Below the pieces are notes generated by a model. It was not told the origin of the DNA. It did no database searches and saw only the letters and a program-made list of their open reading frames with translations. From a virus, in the IMG/VR virus record IMGVR_UViG_3300021963_000375, positions 1 to 34,826 of that record: a DNA stretch of 34,826 bases; one strand, given 5' to 3'. The first letter of the stretch is position 1. Every line of letters begins with the position of its first letter. The position numbers and the translations under genes are program-made. This document shows, one piece after another, positions 15,553 to 22,226 of the stretch.

Positions 15553-16572
15553 TTAGAAACGATGACGTATACCAACACCTGATACACGAGTATCTGCGAA
15601 GGCTGTGTTTGTTCTGTTTACACCGTCATTGGTGTAATTAGTATCACGTACAGCAGCATAGACATCTGTACGCTTACTGAGACTGTGGCTTAGGCCAACT
15701 GCCCAACTTGCTGTTTCTGCTGACTTGTTGCCTATAAAGGTGTGATCGTGCTTGGCATAACTTACCATAGCTGTGTTACCTTTACCTAAAGGCATAGCAG
15801 CACCAAGGCTCCAACCTTCATCCTCTTTAGTCACTGCGTCGCTATGTTCAACTTTGTCCCATTGAGCATAAACTTTGGCAACCTTAAGATCATAACTACC
15901 GCCTAGGATAACTGAACTCATAGCAGGCTTACCTAGACCTTGTTCAACTTCCTGCCAGGTCGCTGTAAGACCAATCGGACCGCGGAACATCATTGCGCCA
16001 ACGCTCTTACCAGCCTGCTTGGTTCCAGTGGCATCATCAACAATACCTGCTGAATATACACCAGACACTGTTAAACCAGCGACATTGGTTTTAACTTGTA
16101 CAGCATTATTCCAACCACTGTCAACACCACCAGCTGCTAGGTTGAAATTAGTAACACCAAAACGCTGTGTGACCATAGGGCTAAAAACAAAACTGTCACC
16201 AAATGAGTTAAATGCTACAGTAGAGATAAAGTATGGAGTGGTCACACGACCAACTTGTACTTCACCTAGCTTACTGCCCAATGATACATAGGCATTACGA
16301 GCATAGAAAGCATCACCGTTGAAACGCCCTGTTGAGGCTGTATCCGGGCGTAGAAATGTTTCTAGAACCACGCTGGCCTGATAGGCGCCAACTTGCTCAA
16401 CACTCTTAATACCAATGTGGCTGGTACTCATACCACCTGCTGATACTTGATTGGCAGAGTGCTTTCCTGATGTGTGACCAAAATAAGCATCTGCCAAACC
16501 GTAGAGGCTGGTCTGGGCTGCTGCCACTGTGGTTACACTGGCTAGTAATGTTGCTAATAAAATTTTCTTCAT
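15553..16572 (-). CDS. Outer-membrane porin, Burkholderiales type
   Basis: A complete 339-residue general porin of the Gram-negative porin (Porin_4) family. The signal peptide is MKKILLATLLASVTTVAAA. The mature protein begins QTSLYGLADAYFGH, the usual betaproteobacterial opening, and YARNAYVSLGSKLGEVQVGR is the family hallmark. Alternating amphipathic strands continue to a C-terminal Phe (IRHRF), the BAM recognition signal. Full length, intact signals, a good ribosome binding site and its own sigma70 promoter imply function. It would insert a trimeric channel in the host outer membrane. In a lytic phage this is rare; likely roles are altered nutrient uptake or receptor replacement and superinfection exclusion. 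Confidence 0.93.
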   Translation of the reverse strand: MKKILLATLLASVTTVAAAQTSLYGLADAYFGHTSGKHSANQVSAGGMSTSHIGIKSVEQVGAYQASVVLETFLRPDTASTGRFNGDAFYARNAYVSLGSKLGEVQVGRVTTPYFISTVAFNSFGDSFVFSPMVTQRFGVTNFNLAAGGVDSGWNNAVQVKTNVAGLTVSGVYSAGIVDDATGTKQAGKSVGAMMFRGPIGLTATWQEVEQGLGKPAMSSVILGGSYDLKVAKVYAQWDKVEHSDAVTKEDEGWSLGAAMPLGKGNTAMVSYAKHDHTFIGNKSAETASWAVGLSHSLSKRTDVYAAVRDTNYTNDGVNRTNTAFADTRVSGVGIRHRF

Positions 16573-16619
16573 TTATCTGTTTTCCTTTGAAAAATATGAA
16601 ACTCTATGTGTAAAAGTAA

Positions 16620-16648
16620 TATATAGCACGAGTTTAAAAAAATGTCAA
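16620..16648 (-). promoter_or_regulatory. Sigma70 promoter for the porin gene
   Basis: On the minus strand TTGACA (16648-16643), 17 bp, TATATA (16625-16620). The leader is about 40 bases with AAAGGAAAA before the ATG. A host-type promoter implies early or constitutive expression. Confidence 0.75.
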
Positions 16649-16657
16649 ATATCTGGC

Positions 16658-16915
16658 TCAAATACCGGGTTTTTGATCAGAGATTTCATGTTTGTTCCAA
16701 TAGCCCGCAGGACATCTACTACCTGTTAATTTGGCTTTTTGACTCATAATACAAAAACATAACTGACATTGGTCAATGGCACTGGTGTAATTTTCACACC
16801 TGTGACAATGACTTAATCTTTGTTCTAATACTTCTTGAGGAACAGGTTGAAATGGTGCCCAAGCTCTTTTCCTGGCTTGATCTAATTTTTCCTTTATCTG
16901 ATCAGCAAATGACAT
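16658..16915 (-). CDS. Small Cys-rich zinc-ribbon-like protein
   Basis: An 85-residue protein. An N-terminal helix with Arg/Lys is followed by CHRCENYTSAIDQCQLCFCIMSQKAKLTGSRCPAGYW, i.e. Cys-x2-Cys, Cys-x2-Cys-x-Cys and a last Cys before PxGYW. This resembles small phage proteins with a C..C...C..C.C...K.....CP..KW pattern (DUF6171-like). Zinc binding is likely. The porin promoter lies just beyond its stop codon, so the porin is transcribed independently. Function unknown. Confidence 0.78.
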   Translation of the reverse strand: MSFADQIKEKLDQARKRAWAPFQPVPQEVLEQRLSHCHRCENYTSAIDQCQLCFCIMSQKAKLTGSRCPAGYWNKHEISDQKPGI

Positions 16916-16957
16916 GTTATAGATCCTTTTGTATAATATATAGCCTTTTAGAAAAAC

Positions 16958-16965
16958 TATAAATA
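16958..16965 (+). promoter_or_regulatory. T4-like late promoter box
   Basis: A perfect TATAAATA; T4 late spacing puts +1 at 16971, one base before the ATG at 16972. Confidence 0.7.
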
Positions 16966-16971
16966 TTTTTT

Positions 16972-17628
16972 ATGATCCAAGATTCGGGAATAAACTGGAT
17001 TAGATTGGACAGCCGTAATCAGCTGATAAACCACTATTGGGATCTTCTAAAGGAAATAGATCTTTACATACATAGGCATAACGATCTAGAAGATGCTACT
17101 TATTGGGCTATTTGTAGAGATAATACCACACATAATGAAATCTTTTGTTCAAACAACACAGGCAAAACGATTACCACACCGTGGACCACTGTTGCCAAAG
17201 AATTCCCTGAACTATCAATCATACAACGTAAACTTCAACTCCATGCCTATATTGGTAGAACAATGGTGGGTAATTGGGGCATACATCGTCATTGTTATGC
17301 TCCTGATAGTGCATGGAACATAGCAATTTTTGATTCAGGATGTAGTAATGGTCATGTTGATTTTTATAAAACATCAACAAGTAAATTAGATCCTAATAAC
17401 GCTTACTATGAAGATGAAGTGGATTTTAATTCAGATGGATTCACGTTATGGGAATCTGTTCCTATTATGACTGGAGATATGCTAAGTCTTAATACTTGGG
17501 CATGGCATAGTCATATCACAGAAAATAGAAATGTCTGTGCTTTTCTTAGCTGTTTAAAAAACACACCCCCTGGCACTGGAACTAGATCTCGTATAAAAAG
17601 AACCTTAAAAGAGGTCGAAAAAACATAG
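16972..17628 (+). CDS. Phage protein with His-rich double-stranded beta-helix-like core, possible oxygenase
   Basis: A 218-residue protein. The segment WGIHRHCYAPDSAWNIAIFDSGCSNGHVDFYKT, then GDMLSLNTWAWHSHI about 50 residues later, gives an HxH...D...H arrangement that could ligate a metal as in cupins or 2-oxoglutarate/Fe(II) oxygenases. No classical arginine motif is clear. A perfect late box at its start marks it as late and leaderless. Its stop lies inside the minus-strand tmRNA terminator. The enzymatic guess is weak; a virion-associated protein is the alternative. Confidence 0.65.
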   Translation: MIQDSGINWIRLDSRNQLINHYWDLLKEIDLYIHRHNDLEDATYWAICRDNTTHNEIFCSNNTGKTITTPWTTVAKEFPELSIIQRKLQLHAYIGRTMVGNWGIHRHCYAPDSAWNIAIFDSGCSNGHVDFYKTSTSKLDPNNAYYEDEVDFNSDGFTLWESVPIMTGDMLSLNTWAWHSHITENRNVCAFLSCLKNTPPGTGTRSRIKRTLKEVEKT

Positions 17629-17645
17629 GCTCCTAAGAGCCTATG
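17618..17645 (-). terminator. Rho-independent terminator of the tmRNA gene
   Basis: On the minus strand CATAGGCTC, loop TTAG, GAGCCTATG, then TTTTTT. A perfect 9-bp stem directly after the tmRNA coding piece. Confidence 0.88.
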
Positions 17646-17691
17646 CTGCTAGTTTCTGTTGCCAGGTATAACTACCCCTGCATACCTTTGA

Positions 17692-17724
17692 TTAGGCTGC
17701 TAGAGCGTAAACTTCATCGTTTGC
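17692..17724 (-). CDS. tmRNA proteolysis-tag reading frame
   Basis: GCA AAC GAT GAA GTT TAC GCT CTA GCA GCC TAA encodes ANDEVYALAA, differing from the E. coli tag ANDENYALAA at one residue. The terminal ALAA is the ClpXP/ClpAP degron. It is read from GCA by a resumed ribosome, with no start codon. Confidence 0.95.
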   Translation of the reverse strand, partial: ANDEVYALAA

Positions 17725-17912
17725 GTCTATTTGGTTTTGCTAGCTTTAGGAGCTTCGCCTTGCCTGTTGTCCATATCTGTACTCTTTGCCTCGTCGAAAC
17801 CATGGTCAGGCCCTTCAGGAGTAGACTGTAATTTCATATCTGCTGGCACAGAACCAATACCAACTTCACGATCCCATTCTCTCTGCGTATACTTGATTAT
17901 AAAATCTCCTCT

Positions 17913-17995
17913 TGGTGGACCTGCCGGGAATCGAACCCGGGTCCGCGACACTTTTCCTTCAACTTCATACAACAATAAAAAACTTTGACAGACTC
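17913..17995 (-). ncRNA. Acceptor piece of the permuted tmRNA
   Basis: This is the alanine-charged half. The T arm and encoded CCA are certain; the 5' boundary is uncertain because the pairing with the coding piece beyond the acceptor stem could not be resolved by eye. Confidence 0.75.
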
Positions 17996-18100
17996 CATAG
18001 GGCGTGTGGGTCCTCTGTCTAGACATATGAGCCTCTCACTCATACACCCTGCTATGCAGGATTACCCCTACCAGATCCAGTATTTAACATTATCTACGCT

Positions 18101-18108
18101 GATAAATA
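18101..18108 (+). promoter_or_regulatory. T4-like late promoter box
   Basis: GATAAATA; predicted +1 at 18114, three bases before the ATG at 18117. It overlaps the tmRNA promoter on the other strand. Confidence 0.55.
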
Positions 18109-18137
18109 ATTATACTATGAAAACAGCACAAGAACAA
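18109..18137 (-). promoter_or_regulatory. Sigma70-type promoter for the tmRNA
   Basis: On the minus strand TTGTTC, 17 bp, TATAAT (18114-18109), giving a start near 18102 and a precursor about 100 bases longer than the acceptor piece. It overlaps the start of the divergent late gene at 18117. Confidence 0.6.
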
Positions 18138-18497
18138 GCTAGAGATTTCCTCAAATACTGTTTGACCCATAGGCCTACAGGCTGTCAATTGGTCACAATA
18201 GGCATTGACTTTGACCCAGAAGATCCCTTGGTAGATGTTATTTGCCTAGAACAGGGCTATGATTTGAATTTGATCACTGACTTTACAGACCAAAGCATTG
18301 ATCTGGTCTATGTACACAAAGATATACCCGATCCCGTAGATCACGCCATACTATGGGGCTATAAGATTAGAGGCGGCGGCGCACTCAGCGGTTGGGGCTA
18401 TCAAGATCCTAAAACTAAACAGGACCTACTGACAAAAATGGGAGACTGCTGGACTGAATTTCCAGATATTTGGGCCCTGCCTATAGTCACTGTCTAA
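18117..18497 (+). CDS. Unknown late protein, possibly methyltransferase-derived
   Basis: A 126-residue protein starting MKTAQEQARDFLKYCL. Longer in-frame readings run into the tmRNA promoter region and are rejected because the late box sits just before this ATG. QSIDLVYVHKDIPDPVDHAILWGYKIRGGGALSGWGY resembles the second half of small class I SAM-dependent methyltransferases (FDLVFID...L..W..L..GG...GHDY). The N-terminal SAM-binding glycine motif is absent, so catalytic activity is doubtful. It overlaps the convergent gene at 18494 by 4 bases. Confidence 0.68.
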   Translation: MKTAQEQARDFLKYCLTHRPTGCQLVTIGIDFDPEDPLVDVICLEQGYDLNLITDFTDQSIDLVYVHKDIPDPVDHAILWGYKIRGGGALSGWGYQDPKTKQDLLTKMGDCWTEFPDIWALPIVTV

Positions 18498-18754
18498 CCA
18501 TACTGTAGTAGAAATAGACTACAACTGCGATCACGGCTGAAATTTACTGTACAGATCATATGGTTATCATTGTAACCAAAACAACTCCAACCCCAGGTCC
18601 ACTCAACCCATCTGGCCCCTATCCTGGTGCGTAACCAAGAATCTACTTGGGCTACACTGGATTCCCAGTCAAAATAATCCCCCCTGTAGATCTTGGGCCA
18701 CGGCGCTGACGCAGAATATGGCAGTTGAGGATGAAGATCCCATAAGGCTCGCAT
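18494..18754 (-). CDS. Small Trp-rich late protein, unknown function
   Basis: An 86-residue protein with nine Trp, including DWESSVAQVDSWLRTRIGARWVEWTWGWSCFGY. It has no signal peptide and no metal motif beyond two Cys. A late-type box AGTAAATA precedes the ATG by exactly five bases, predicting a leaderless mRNA. The precise promoter fit makes it likely to be a real gene although the sequence is not recognised. Confidence 0.65.
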   Translation of the reverse strand: MRALWDLHPQLPYSASAPWPKIYRGDYFDWESSVAQVDSWLRTRIGARWVEWTWGWSCFGYNDNHMICTVNFSRDRSCSLFLLQYG

Positions 18755-18759
18755 AATAT

Positions 18760-18767
18760 TATTTACT
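18760..18767 (-). promoter_or_regulatory. T4-like late promoter box (minus strand)
   Basis: AGTAAATA with the predicted +1 on the A of the ATG at 18754. Confidence 0.6.
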
Positions 18768-18821
18768 CCCGCGAAGCGGAAAAACGGTAGGACTTTTTTA
18801 CAGAATTATCTACAACGAGAA

Positions 18822-18850
18822 TTGACTGATAATAACTCTTACTGTATAAT
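18822..18850 (+). promoter_or_regulatory. Sigma70 early promoter
   Basis: TTGACT (18822-18827), 17 bp, TATAAT (18845-18850). It marks the switch from late genes to the plus-strand early block. Confidence 0.85.
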
Positions 18851-18885
18851 GACTAGACCCTAATACACTGACAGAGAACGTGACT

Positions 18886-19188
18886 ATGAGAAGATGCTTG
18901 GCCTGCTATAATACTATGGACATTCAAGCTGACCGCTGCCCATACTGTACTAGTCTAGTGGACTACTTTGGTAGACCCGTTAAACCACAGCAGAACATAC
19001 CGCCATCCCAGAATAATCAACGGCCACAGAACAATAAAATATATCAAAGACCTGATCAACCAACAACACTACGAGATATTATTATGGCGTTGACACTGAT
19101 AGTGTCAATTGTGGCTACGTGTTTATATCAAACAGTATGGCCACTGATAATTTGGCTGCTGCTTTTTATAATAGTGTATCTAGGCTAG
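18886..19188 (+). CDS. Zinc-ribbon membrane protein
   Basis: A 100-residue protein from the ATG at 18886 (an in-frame GTG at 18880 would add two residues). RCLACYNTMDIQADRCPYCTSLV is a Cys-x2-Cys...Cys-x2-Cys zinc ribbon near the N-terminus. A Gln/Asn/Pro-rich linker follows, then one or two hydrophobic helices (IIMALTLIVSIVATCLY and WPLIIWLLLFIIVYLG). It is tail-anchored with the ribbon probably in the cytoplasm. Early promoter control suggests a host-takeover role. Not otherwise recognised. Confidence 0.75.
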   Translation: MRRCLACYNTMDIQADRCPYCTSLVDYFGRPVKPQQNIPPSQNNQRPQNNKIYQRPDQPTTLRDIIMALTLIVSIVATCLYQTVWPLIIWLLLFIIVYLG

Positions 19189-19207
19189 ACCGGTCTATAT
19201 ACAGGGC

Positions 19208-19231
19208 AAAAAATTTAGTGCGCAATTTTTT
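19208..19231. terminator. AT-rich hairpin, terminator-like
   Basis: AAAAAATT / AATTTTTT with an 8-base loop, 19 bases after the zinc-ribbon gene. It lies in a 342-base gap (19189-19530) that also holds a short GTTGT/ACAAC hairpin and the next promoter; no protein-like frame was seen in it. Confidence 0.5.
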
Positions 19232-19394
19232 TGAGGTCCTGAGATCTCGGCCCCTGGTGATTCTATCTAGGTCAAGGTTTTTAGAGTGGGGTTTGCAAGC
19301 TCATTTGTGCTAGTGTTTGTAGCGCTACAATATATGCCCCCCATACCCCCACCGTTGTCTCGAAACAACACAGTGTAGTCTATATGCAACACAG

Positions 19395-19422
19395 TTGCGT
19401 TATGCTGTAAACTGTGTATAAT
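19395..19422 (+). promoter_or_regulatory. Sigma70-type early promoter
   Basis: TTGCGT, 16 bp, TATAAT (19417-19422). It implies a leader of about 100 bases before the CDS at 19531. Confidence 0.6.
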
Positions 19423-19530
19423 ACACATATGCACACAGCGCACACAACTACACAGCAACTTGCTACAGCAAGTGCTAATACTATTGTGTGTGCTAGTGCT
19501 ACACTTTTTAACTACACAGAGAGCTCGACT

Positions 19531-19842
19531 ATGCAAAGCACACTACAATCAAGTTTAAGCGCAGACTACACAGAAGCATTTGAAGACATGTATAACTCAG
19601 ACACTGAGGTAGACATCAGCGACATTGAGCACGAGCTGATCACTCGCTTTGAGCGGGAGTTCGCAGAACACTTGCGAGGCTGCGACAGTAACGACGTGGG
19701 AGGTGTTATAGTATACCTGCGTGGGGGAGAAGAAGTTGCGTTCTTTGACTATGAGAACTTCCACGGTAGTGTATATGCACTGGGACACAAGCGAGCTAGT
19801 GAGACCAGCATAGAATGGGCAGAGCGTGTTGGGATGGTGTAG
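19531..19842 (+). CDS. Small acidic early protein, unknown function
   Basis: A 103-residue acidic protein beginning MQSTLQSSLSADY. The frame is open further upstream to 19414, but that part is a Thr/Ala-rich low-complexity stretch running over the promoter, so the ATG at 19531 after GAGAG is preferred. It contains DIEHELITRFEREFAEHL and GGVIVYLRGGEEVAFFDYENF, the latter a small beta sheet. It ends at a strong terminator. Function unknown. Confidence 0.65.
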   Translation: MQSTLQSSLSADYTEAFEDMYNSDTEVDISDIEHELITRFEREFAEHLRGCDSNDVGGVIVYLRGGEEVAFFDYENFHGSVYALGHKRASETSIEWAERVGMV

Positions 19843-19848
19843 TTGATC

Positions 19849-19881
19849 ACAGTGTGGCAGCAATGCCACACTGTTTTTTTT
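19849..19881 (+). terminator. Strong terminator of the TGTGGC hairpin family
   Basis: ACAGTGTGGCA, loop GCAA, TGCCACACTGT (11-bp stem), then eight T. It sits immediately before the -35 box of the next gene, the promoter-plus-stem-loop arrangement. Confidence 0.93.
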
Positions 19882-19882
19882 G

Positions 19883-19911
19883 TTGACAGTCCATCTAACT
19901 GATCATATAAT
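19883..19911 (+). promoter_or_regulatory. Consensus sigma70 promoter
   Basis: TTGACA, 17 bp, TATAAT. The predicted +1 falls on the A of the ATG at 19918, so the mRNA would be leaderless. Confidence 0.85.
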
Positions 19912-19917
19912 ACTTGT

Positions 19918-20256
19918 ATGGACAAAGCCGCTAGATCACGCAAGAAACGAGTAGATCGCAATCATATCATATATGAGTTGCGTATTGGTGCTGAGAACTA
20001 CATTGGGGTCACTGCTAAGACAGAGAGCACAGTGCTCAAGTCAGTTCGTGCTCGTGCTGCCAAGCACTTCTACAGAGCAAAGACTGAGAACAAAGAGTGG
20101 TTGCTCTGTGTAGAACTGCGCAAGTTGTCTAGCAAAGACGACATTGAGATTTTGGTACATGAAGTTCTGCGTGGGAAGACAGCTGCTCACAAGAGGGAAG
20201 TAGAGATACGTCGTTGCGTAAAACCCACACTGAATACAGATGTGCGTGGGGATTGA
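19918..20256 (+). CDS. GIY-YIG-like nuclease domain protein
   Basis: A 112-residue protein. HIIYELRIGAENYIGVTAKT is a variant of the GIY...YIG opening. VRARAAKHFYRA supplies the basic helix with the conserved Arg, and HKREVEIRRCVKPTLNTD carries the catalytic-type Glu before the PxLNT ending typical of GIY-YIG phage proteins. It has a consensus promoter and no ribosome binding site. Free-standing GIY-YIG proteins in phages act as homing endonucleases or host-DNA nucleases. Its stop TGA lies within the -35 box of the next promoter. Confidence 0.75.
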   Translation: MDKAARSRKKRVDRNHIIYELRIGAENYIGVTAKTESTVLKSVRARAAKHFYRAKTENKEWLLCVELRKLSSKDDIEILVHEVLRGKTAAHKREVEIRRCVKPTLNTDVRGD

Positions 20257-20281
20257 CAGCTAGTAGGTAAGACAGTATAAT
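20253..20281 (+). promoter_or_regulatory. Consensus sigma70 promoter overlapping a stop codon
   Basis: TTGACA (20253-20258), 17 bp, TATAAT (20276-20281). The upstream gene's TGA is embedded in the -35 hexamer. Confidence 0.88.
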
Positions 20282-20387
20282 AGACACATAGTAAGGAAGC
20301 AGGGGCGAACAGACAAATTGCAGCGGCAAAGCCAAAGCAGATGACCCCTGCGGAATTACTCAACACTGAAACAGTTAGGAGCAAGAG
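20282..20387 (+). promoter_or_regulatory. Long structured leader
   Basis: A 100-base leader containing GCAGGGG ... CCCCTGC (7-bp closing stem) around an inner GGC/GCC element, then AGGAGCAAGAG before the ATG. This contrasts with the very short leaders elsewhere and could be a regulatory fold or a processed small RNA. Confidence 0.4.
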
Positions 20388-20570
20388 ATGAGAAAAGTAT
20401 TAGGAACAGCAGGTGTAGTGCTAGGGCTATTGACCCTAGCAGGGCTGGCAGGTGGCATTACAGAATTAGGCCCAGAGGCGGGCATAAACGACTTCCTCAG
20501 CATTTTCAGCACTGCCTTGGTCGCAGGCTGTTTGGTCAGCCTAGGTTTTCATATGGTAAAAGAGATTTAA
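20388..20570 (+). CDS. Small two-helix membrane protein
   Basis: A 60-residue protein with two hydrophobic segments (VLGTAGVVLGLLTLAGLAGG and FLSIFSTALVAGCLVSLGF) joined by an acidic turn and ending MVKEI. TTAGGAGCAAGAG gives a clear ribosome binding site. It is in an early unit with its own consensus promoter. Such mini membrane proteins are frequent in phage early regions; no specific role can be read. Confidence 0.7.
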   Translation: MRKVLGTAGVVLGLLTLAGLAGGITELGPEAGINDFLSIFSTALVAGCLVSLGFHMVKEI

Positions 20571-20655
20571 GCACGCTCCCCCAAGTGCGTTGGGTTAGTT
20601 AAACTTGCGCCGGCCAGGGTACGCATCGCCGGCACCATTACTAGACTAGGAGCAG

Positions 20656-20871
20656 ATGATGATTGAAATACAAGGATTGACTCGCAAGCAACGAATCCTC
20701 GCAGATACACTGTGGAACAAGTGCCAAACTCAGGGCGATGTTGATGCTGTGCTAGGCCTTTTTGGAGTAGATGCTCGCATTGTCTACGAGATGATGATTG
20801 CACACACTATGGATCAGTATCAGGGAGTAGATGAGGCTCGAGACCTGCTTGACAGAATCTTTAACATCTAG
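20656..20871 (+). CDS. Conserved small phage protein, unknown function
   Basis: A 71-residue helical protein, MMIEIQGLTRKQRILADTLWNKCQTQGDVDAVLGLFG and following. The start is one of two consecutive ATGs after TAGGAGCAG. The LTRKQRxLADxLWxxCxTxxDVxAxL pattern is familiar from uncharacterised small proteins of aquatic myoviruses and suggests a compact helical regulator. The -35 box of the next promoter is nested in its last codons and its TAG abuts the TATAAT. Confidence 0.78.
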   Translation: MMIEIQGLTRKQRILADTLWNKCQTQGDVDAVLGLFGVDARIVYEMMIAHTMDQYQGVDEARDLLDRIFNI

Positions 20872-20877
20872 TATAAT
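20849..20877 (+). promoter_or_regulatory. Consensus sigma70 promoter nested in a coding end
   Basis: TTGACA (20849-20854), 17 bp, TATAAT (20872-20877). The whole -35 and spacer lie inside the preceding gene. Confidence 0.85.
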
Positions 20878-20910
20878 TAATTCTTTAAATAACTTATCGA
20901 GGAGATGACA

Positions 20911-21762
20911 TTGGCTATCAAGTCAAACACTGTATTAGAGTTCGATCAAGATGCTATCAAGCGCCGTGAGCGTGAGGTTGCCAAGGAAACTGATACCCAA
21001 ATCTTAGACCGCCTAGCAGAGCGTTTTCAGATCCTCAACGACATGACTCGGGCTGTCAAAGAGGGTGCCGTTCGTGCTATGATTGTGAGTGGTCCTCCAG
21101 GTGTGGGCAAAAGTCACGGGGTAGAGGCAGTATTGGCCAAGGCCGATCTGTTCAATACCCTAGCTGAACGCAAGCCCAAGTATGAGATCGTCAAAGGTGC
21201 CATGAGTGCCATTGGTCTATATGCCAAGCTTTATGAGTTTGCTGATCGGGGCAACGTTGTGGTATTTGATGACTGCGACTCCATCTTGTTGGAAGACCTT
21301 TCGTTGAACATCCTCAAGGGTGCTCTGGATAGTTCAAAGCGGCGTTTCATCTCGTGGAACACTGACAGCCGCTTGTTGCGTTCAGAAGGAGTGCCTAATC
21401 GTTTTGAGTTTAAGGGTTCAGCGATCTTCATCACTAACATCAAGTTTGAGCATGTTCGAAGCAAGAAACTGCGTGATCACTTGGATGCTCTGGAGTCACG
21501 TTGTCACTACATTGACCTACAGATGGACACCGAGCGTGAGAAGATCCTGCGTATTGAGCAAGTGGTCAAGCAGGGGGACATGTTGGAAGACTATGACTTT
21601 AAGCCCTGGGACACGGATGACATCTTAGACTTTATCAAGGCAAATTCATCAAAGTTGCGTGAACTATCACTGCGCATGGTAATCAAGATCGCAGACTTGA
21701 AGAAGGGTATGCCCTCAAATTGGCAGGCAGTGGCTAGAACTACCTGTATGCGTCGTGTCTAG
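20911..21762 (+). CDS. AAA-type ATPase
   Basis: A 283-residue P-loop ATPase. Walker A is GPPGVGKS (~61-68) and Walker B VVVFDDCD (~111-118). FITNIKFE is a plausible sensor 1 Asn, and a helical lid follows. The GAGGAG site directly abuts an ATG at 20905 but is correctly spaced for the TTG at 20911, so the TTG start (AIKSNTVLEF) is favoured; the ATG would add two residues. Similar AAA proteins occur in T4-like and other phages without assigned function. It has its own promoter and overlaps the next gene by 8 bases. Confidence 0.88.
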   Translation: MAIKSNTVLEFDQDAIKRREREVAKETDTQILDRLAERFQILNDMTRAVKEGAVRAMIVSGPPGVGKSHGVEAVLAKADLFNTLAERKPKYEIVKGAMSAIGLYAKLYEFADRGNVVVFDDCDSILLEDLSLNILKGALDSSKRRFISWNTDSRLLRSEGVPNRFEFKGSAIFITNIKFEHVRSKKLRDHLDALESRCHYIDLQMDTEREKILRIEQVVKQGDMLEDYDFKPWDTDDILDFIKANSSKLRELSLRMVIKIADLKKGMPSNWQAVARTTCMRRV

Positions 21763-21997
21763 TCTACTGACACGCTGTGCTCTCTACGCGACCTTGGGCG
21801 TCACTATCGACGCTCTTGGCATTGGTTGGCTGGGAACCTTTATGATCCTGGCACTCTGCCTCTGTTGCGACCATGTGGGTAGGATAGATGGGCAGCAGTT
21901 CGGTGCTGCTGATGGCCTTAGGCGTTATCTAGCCATGACAGAGGCTCAGCAGGCTGAAATACGCAAGATGGTCAAGCGATGGGAGCAAGGTAGCTAG
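21755..21997 (+). CDS. Small membrane-associated protein
   Basis: An 80-residue protein starting at GTG, overlapping the ATPase by 8 bases. The N-terminal half is hydrophobic (ALYATLGVTIDALGIGWLGTFMILALCLCC) and the C-terminal half is charged (YLAMTEAQQAEIRKMVKRWEQGS). Its TAG shares three bases with the TAG of the convergent minus-strand gene (CTAG at 21994-21997). It is probably real given coupling and composition, but unrecognised. Confidence 0.6.
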   Translation: MSSLLTRCALYATLGVTIDALGIGWLGTFMILALCLCCDHVGRIDGQQFGAADGLRRYLAMTEAQQAEIRKMVKRWEQGS

Positions 21998-22218
21998 AGC
22001 TGTTCTGTCTGCCAGACTGTGTCATCGTTTGGTTCTGACTGTGCGGGTCTAGGTGGCTGGTACAGGGCCTGGAGATAGATTAGGCCTGTGGCATTTGTGC
22101 CACGATCTGGCACTCCAGTAACGCCCCCTGCGGGAATGTATCCCGCACTCATGTAGCCGTCTACTAACATGGCTAAGACTTCGGGACTAGGGGCTTGAAC
22201 AATGACATATCTGTCCAT
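21994..22218 (-). CDS. DUF1737-like small protein
   Basis: A 74-residue protein: MDRYVIVQAPSPEVLAMLVDGYMSAGYIPAGGVTGV, then TGLIYLQALYQPP. The Y.VV.A.....L...V...L..GW.P.GG.........YLQA pattern is that of the DUF1737 family, short proteins of unknown function. It is the last gene of the minus-strand early block at its left edge and lies 8 bases after the membrane-protein gene. A GTGGCA/TGCCAC inverted repeat lies inside its coding sequence. Confidence 0.72.
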   Translation of the reverse strand: MDRYVIVQAPSPEVLAMLVDGYMSAGYIPAGGVTGVPDRGTNATGLIYLQALYQPPRPAQSEPNDDTVWQTEQL

Positions 22219-22226
22219 GCCCGTAT

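Larger units (their letters stand above)
17646..18000 (-). ncRNA. ssrA: Two-piece (circularly permuted) tmRNA
   Basis: Read on the minus strand, the acceptor piece comes first. It has GGAC before the T arm, the T arm CCGGG-TTCGATT-CCCGG (17940-17924), then CAGGTCC-A-CCA ending at 17913 with CCA encoded. After about 99 bases the coding piece begins GGGCCTG (17813-17807), which pairs over all 7 bp, with one G-U, to CAGGTCC. GGTTTCGAC follows as the D-loop analogue. AATAGAC precedes the resume codon GCA, and the tag reads ANDEVYALAA then TAA. Inverted order plus exact acceptor complementarity identify a permuted tmRNA, as in some betaproteobacteria. It rescues stalled ribosomes via SmpB. The 5' end of the acceptor piece is approximate. 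Confidence 0.93.

Noticed and set aside
15553-16572. Porin as contaminating host sequence
   Set aside because: Flanking phage genes and a shared terminator with the DUF454 gene make a clean join; contamination cannot be excluded without read coverage but is not favoured.
17727-18026. A 99-codon minus-strand open frame
   Set aside because: It runs straight through the tmRNA acceptor and coding pieces; the RNA structure and tag explain the region.
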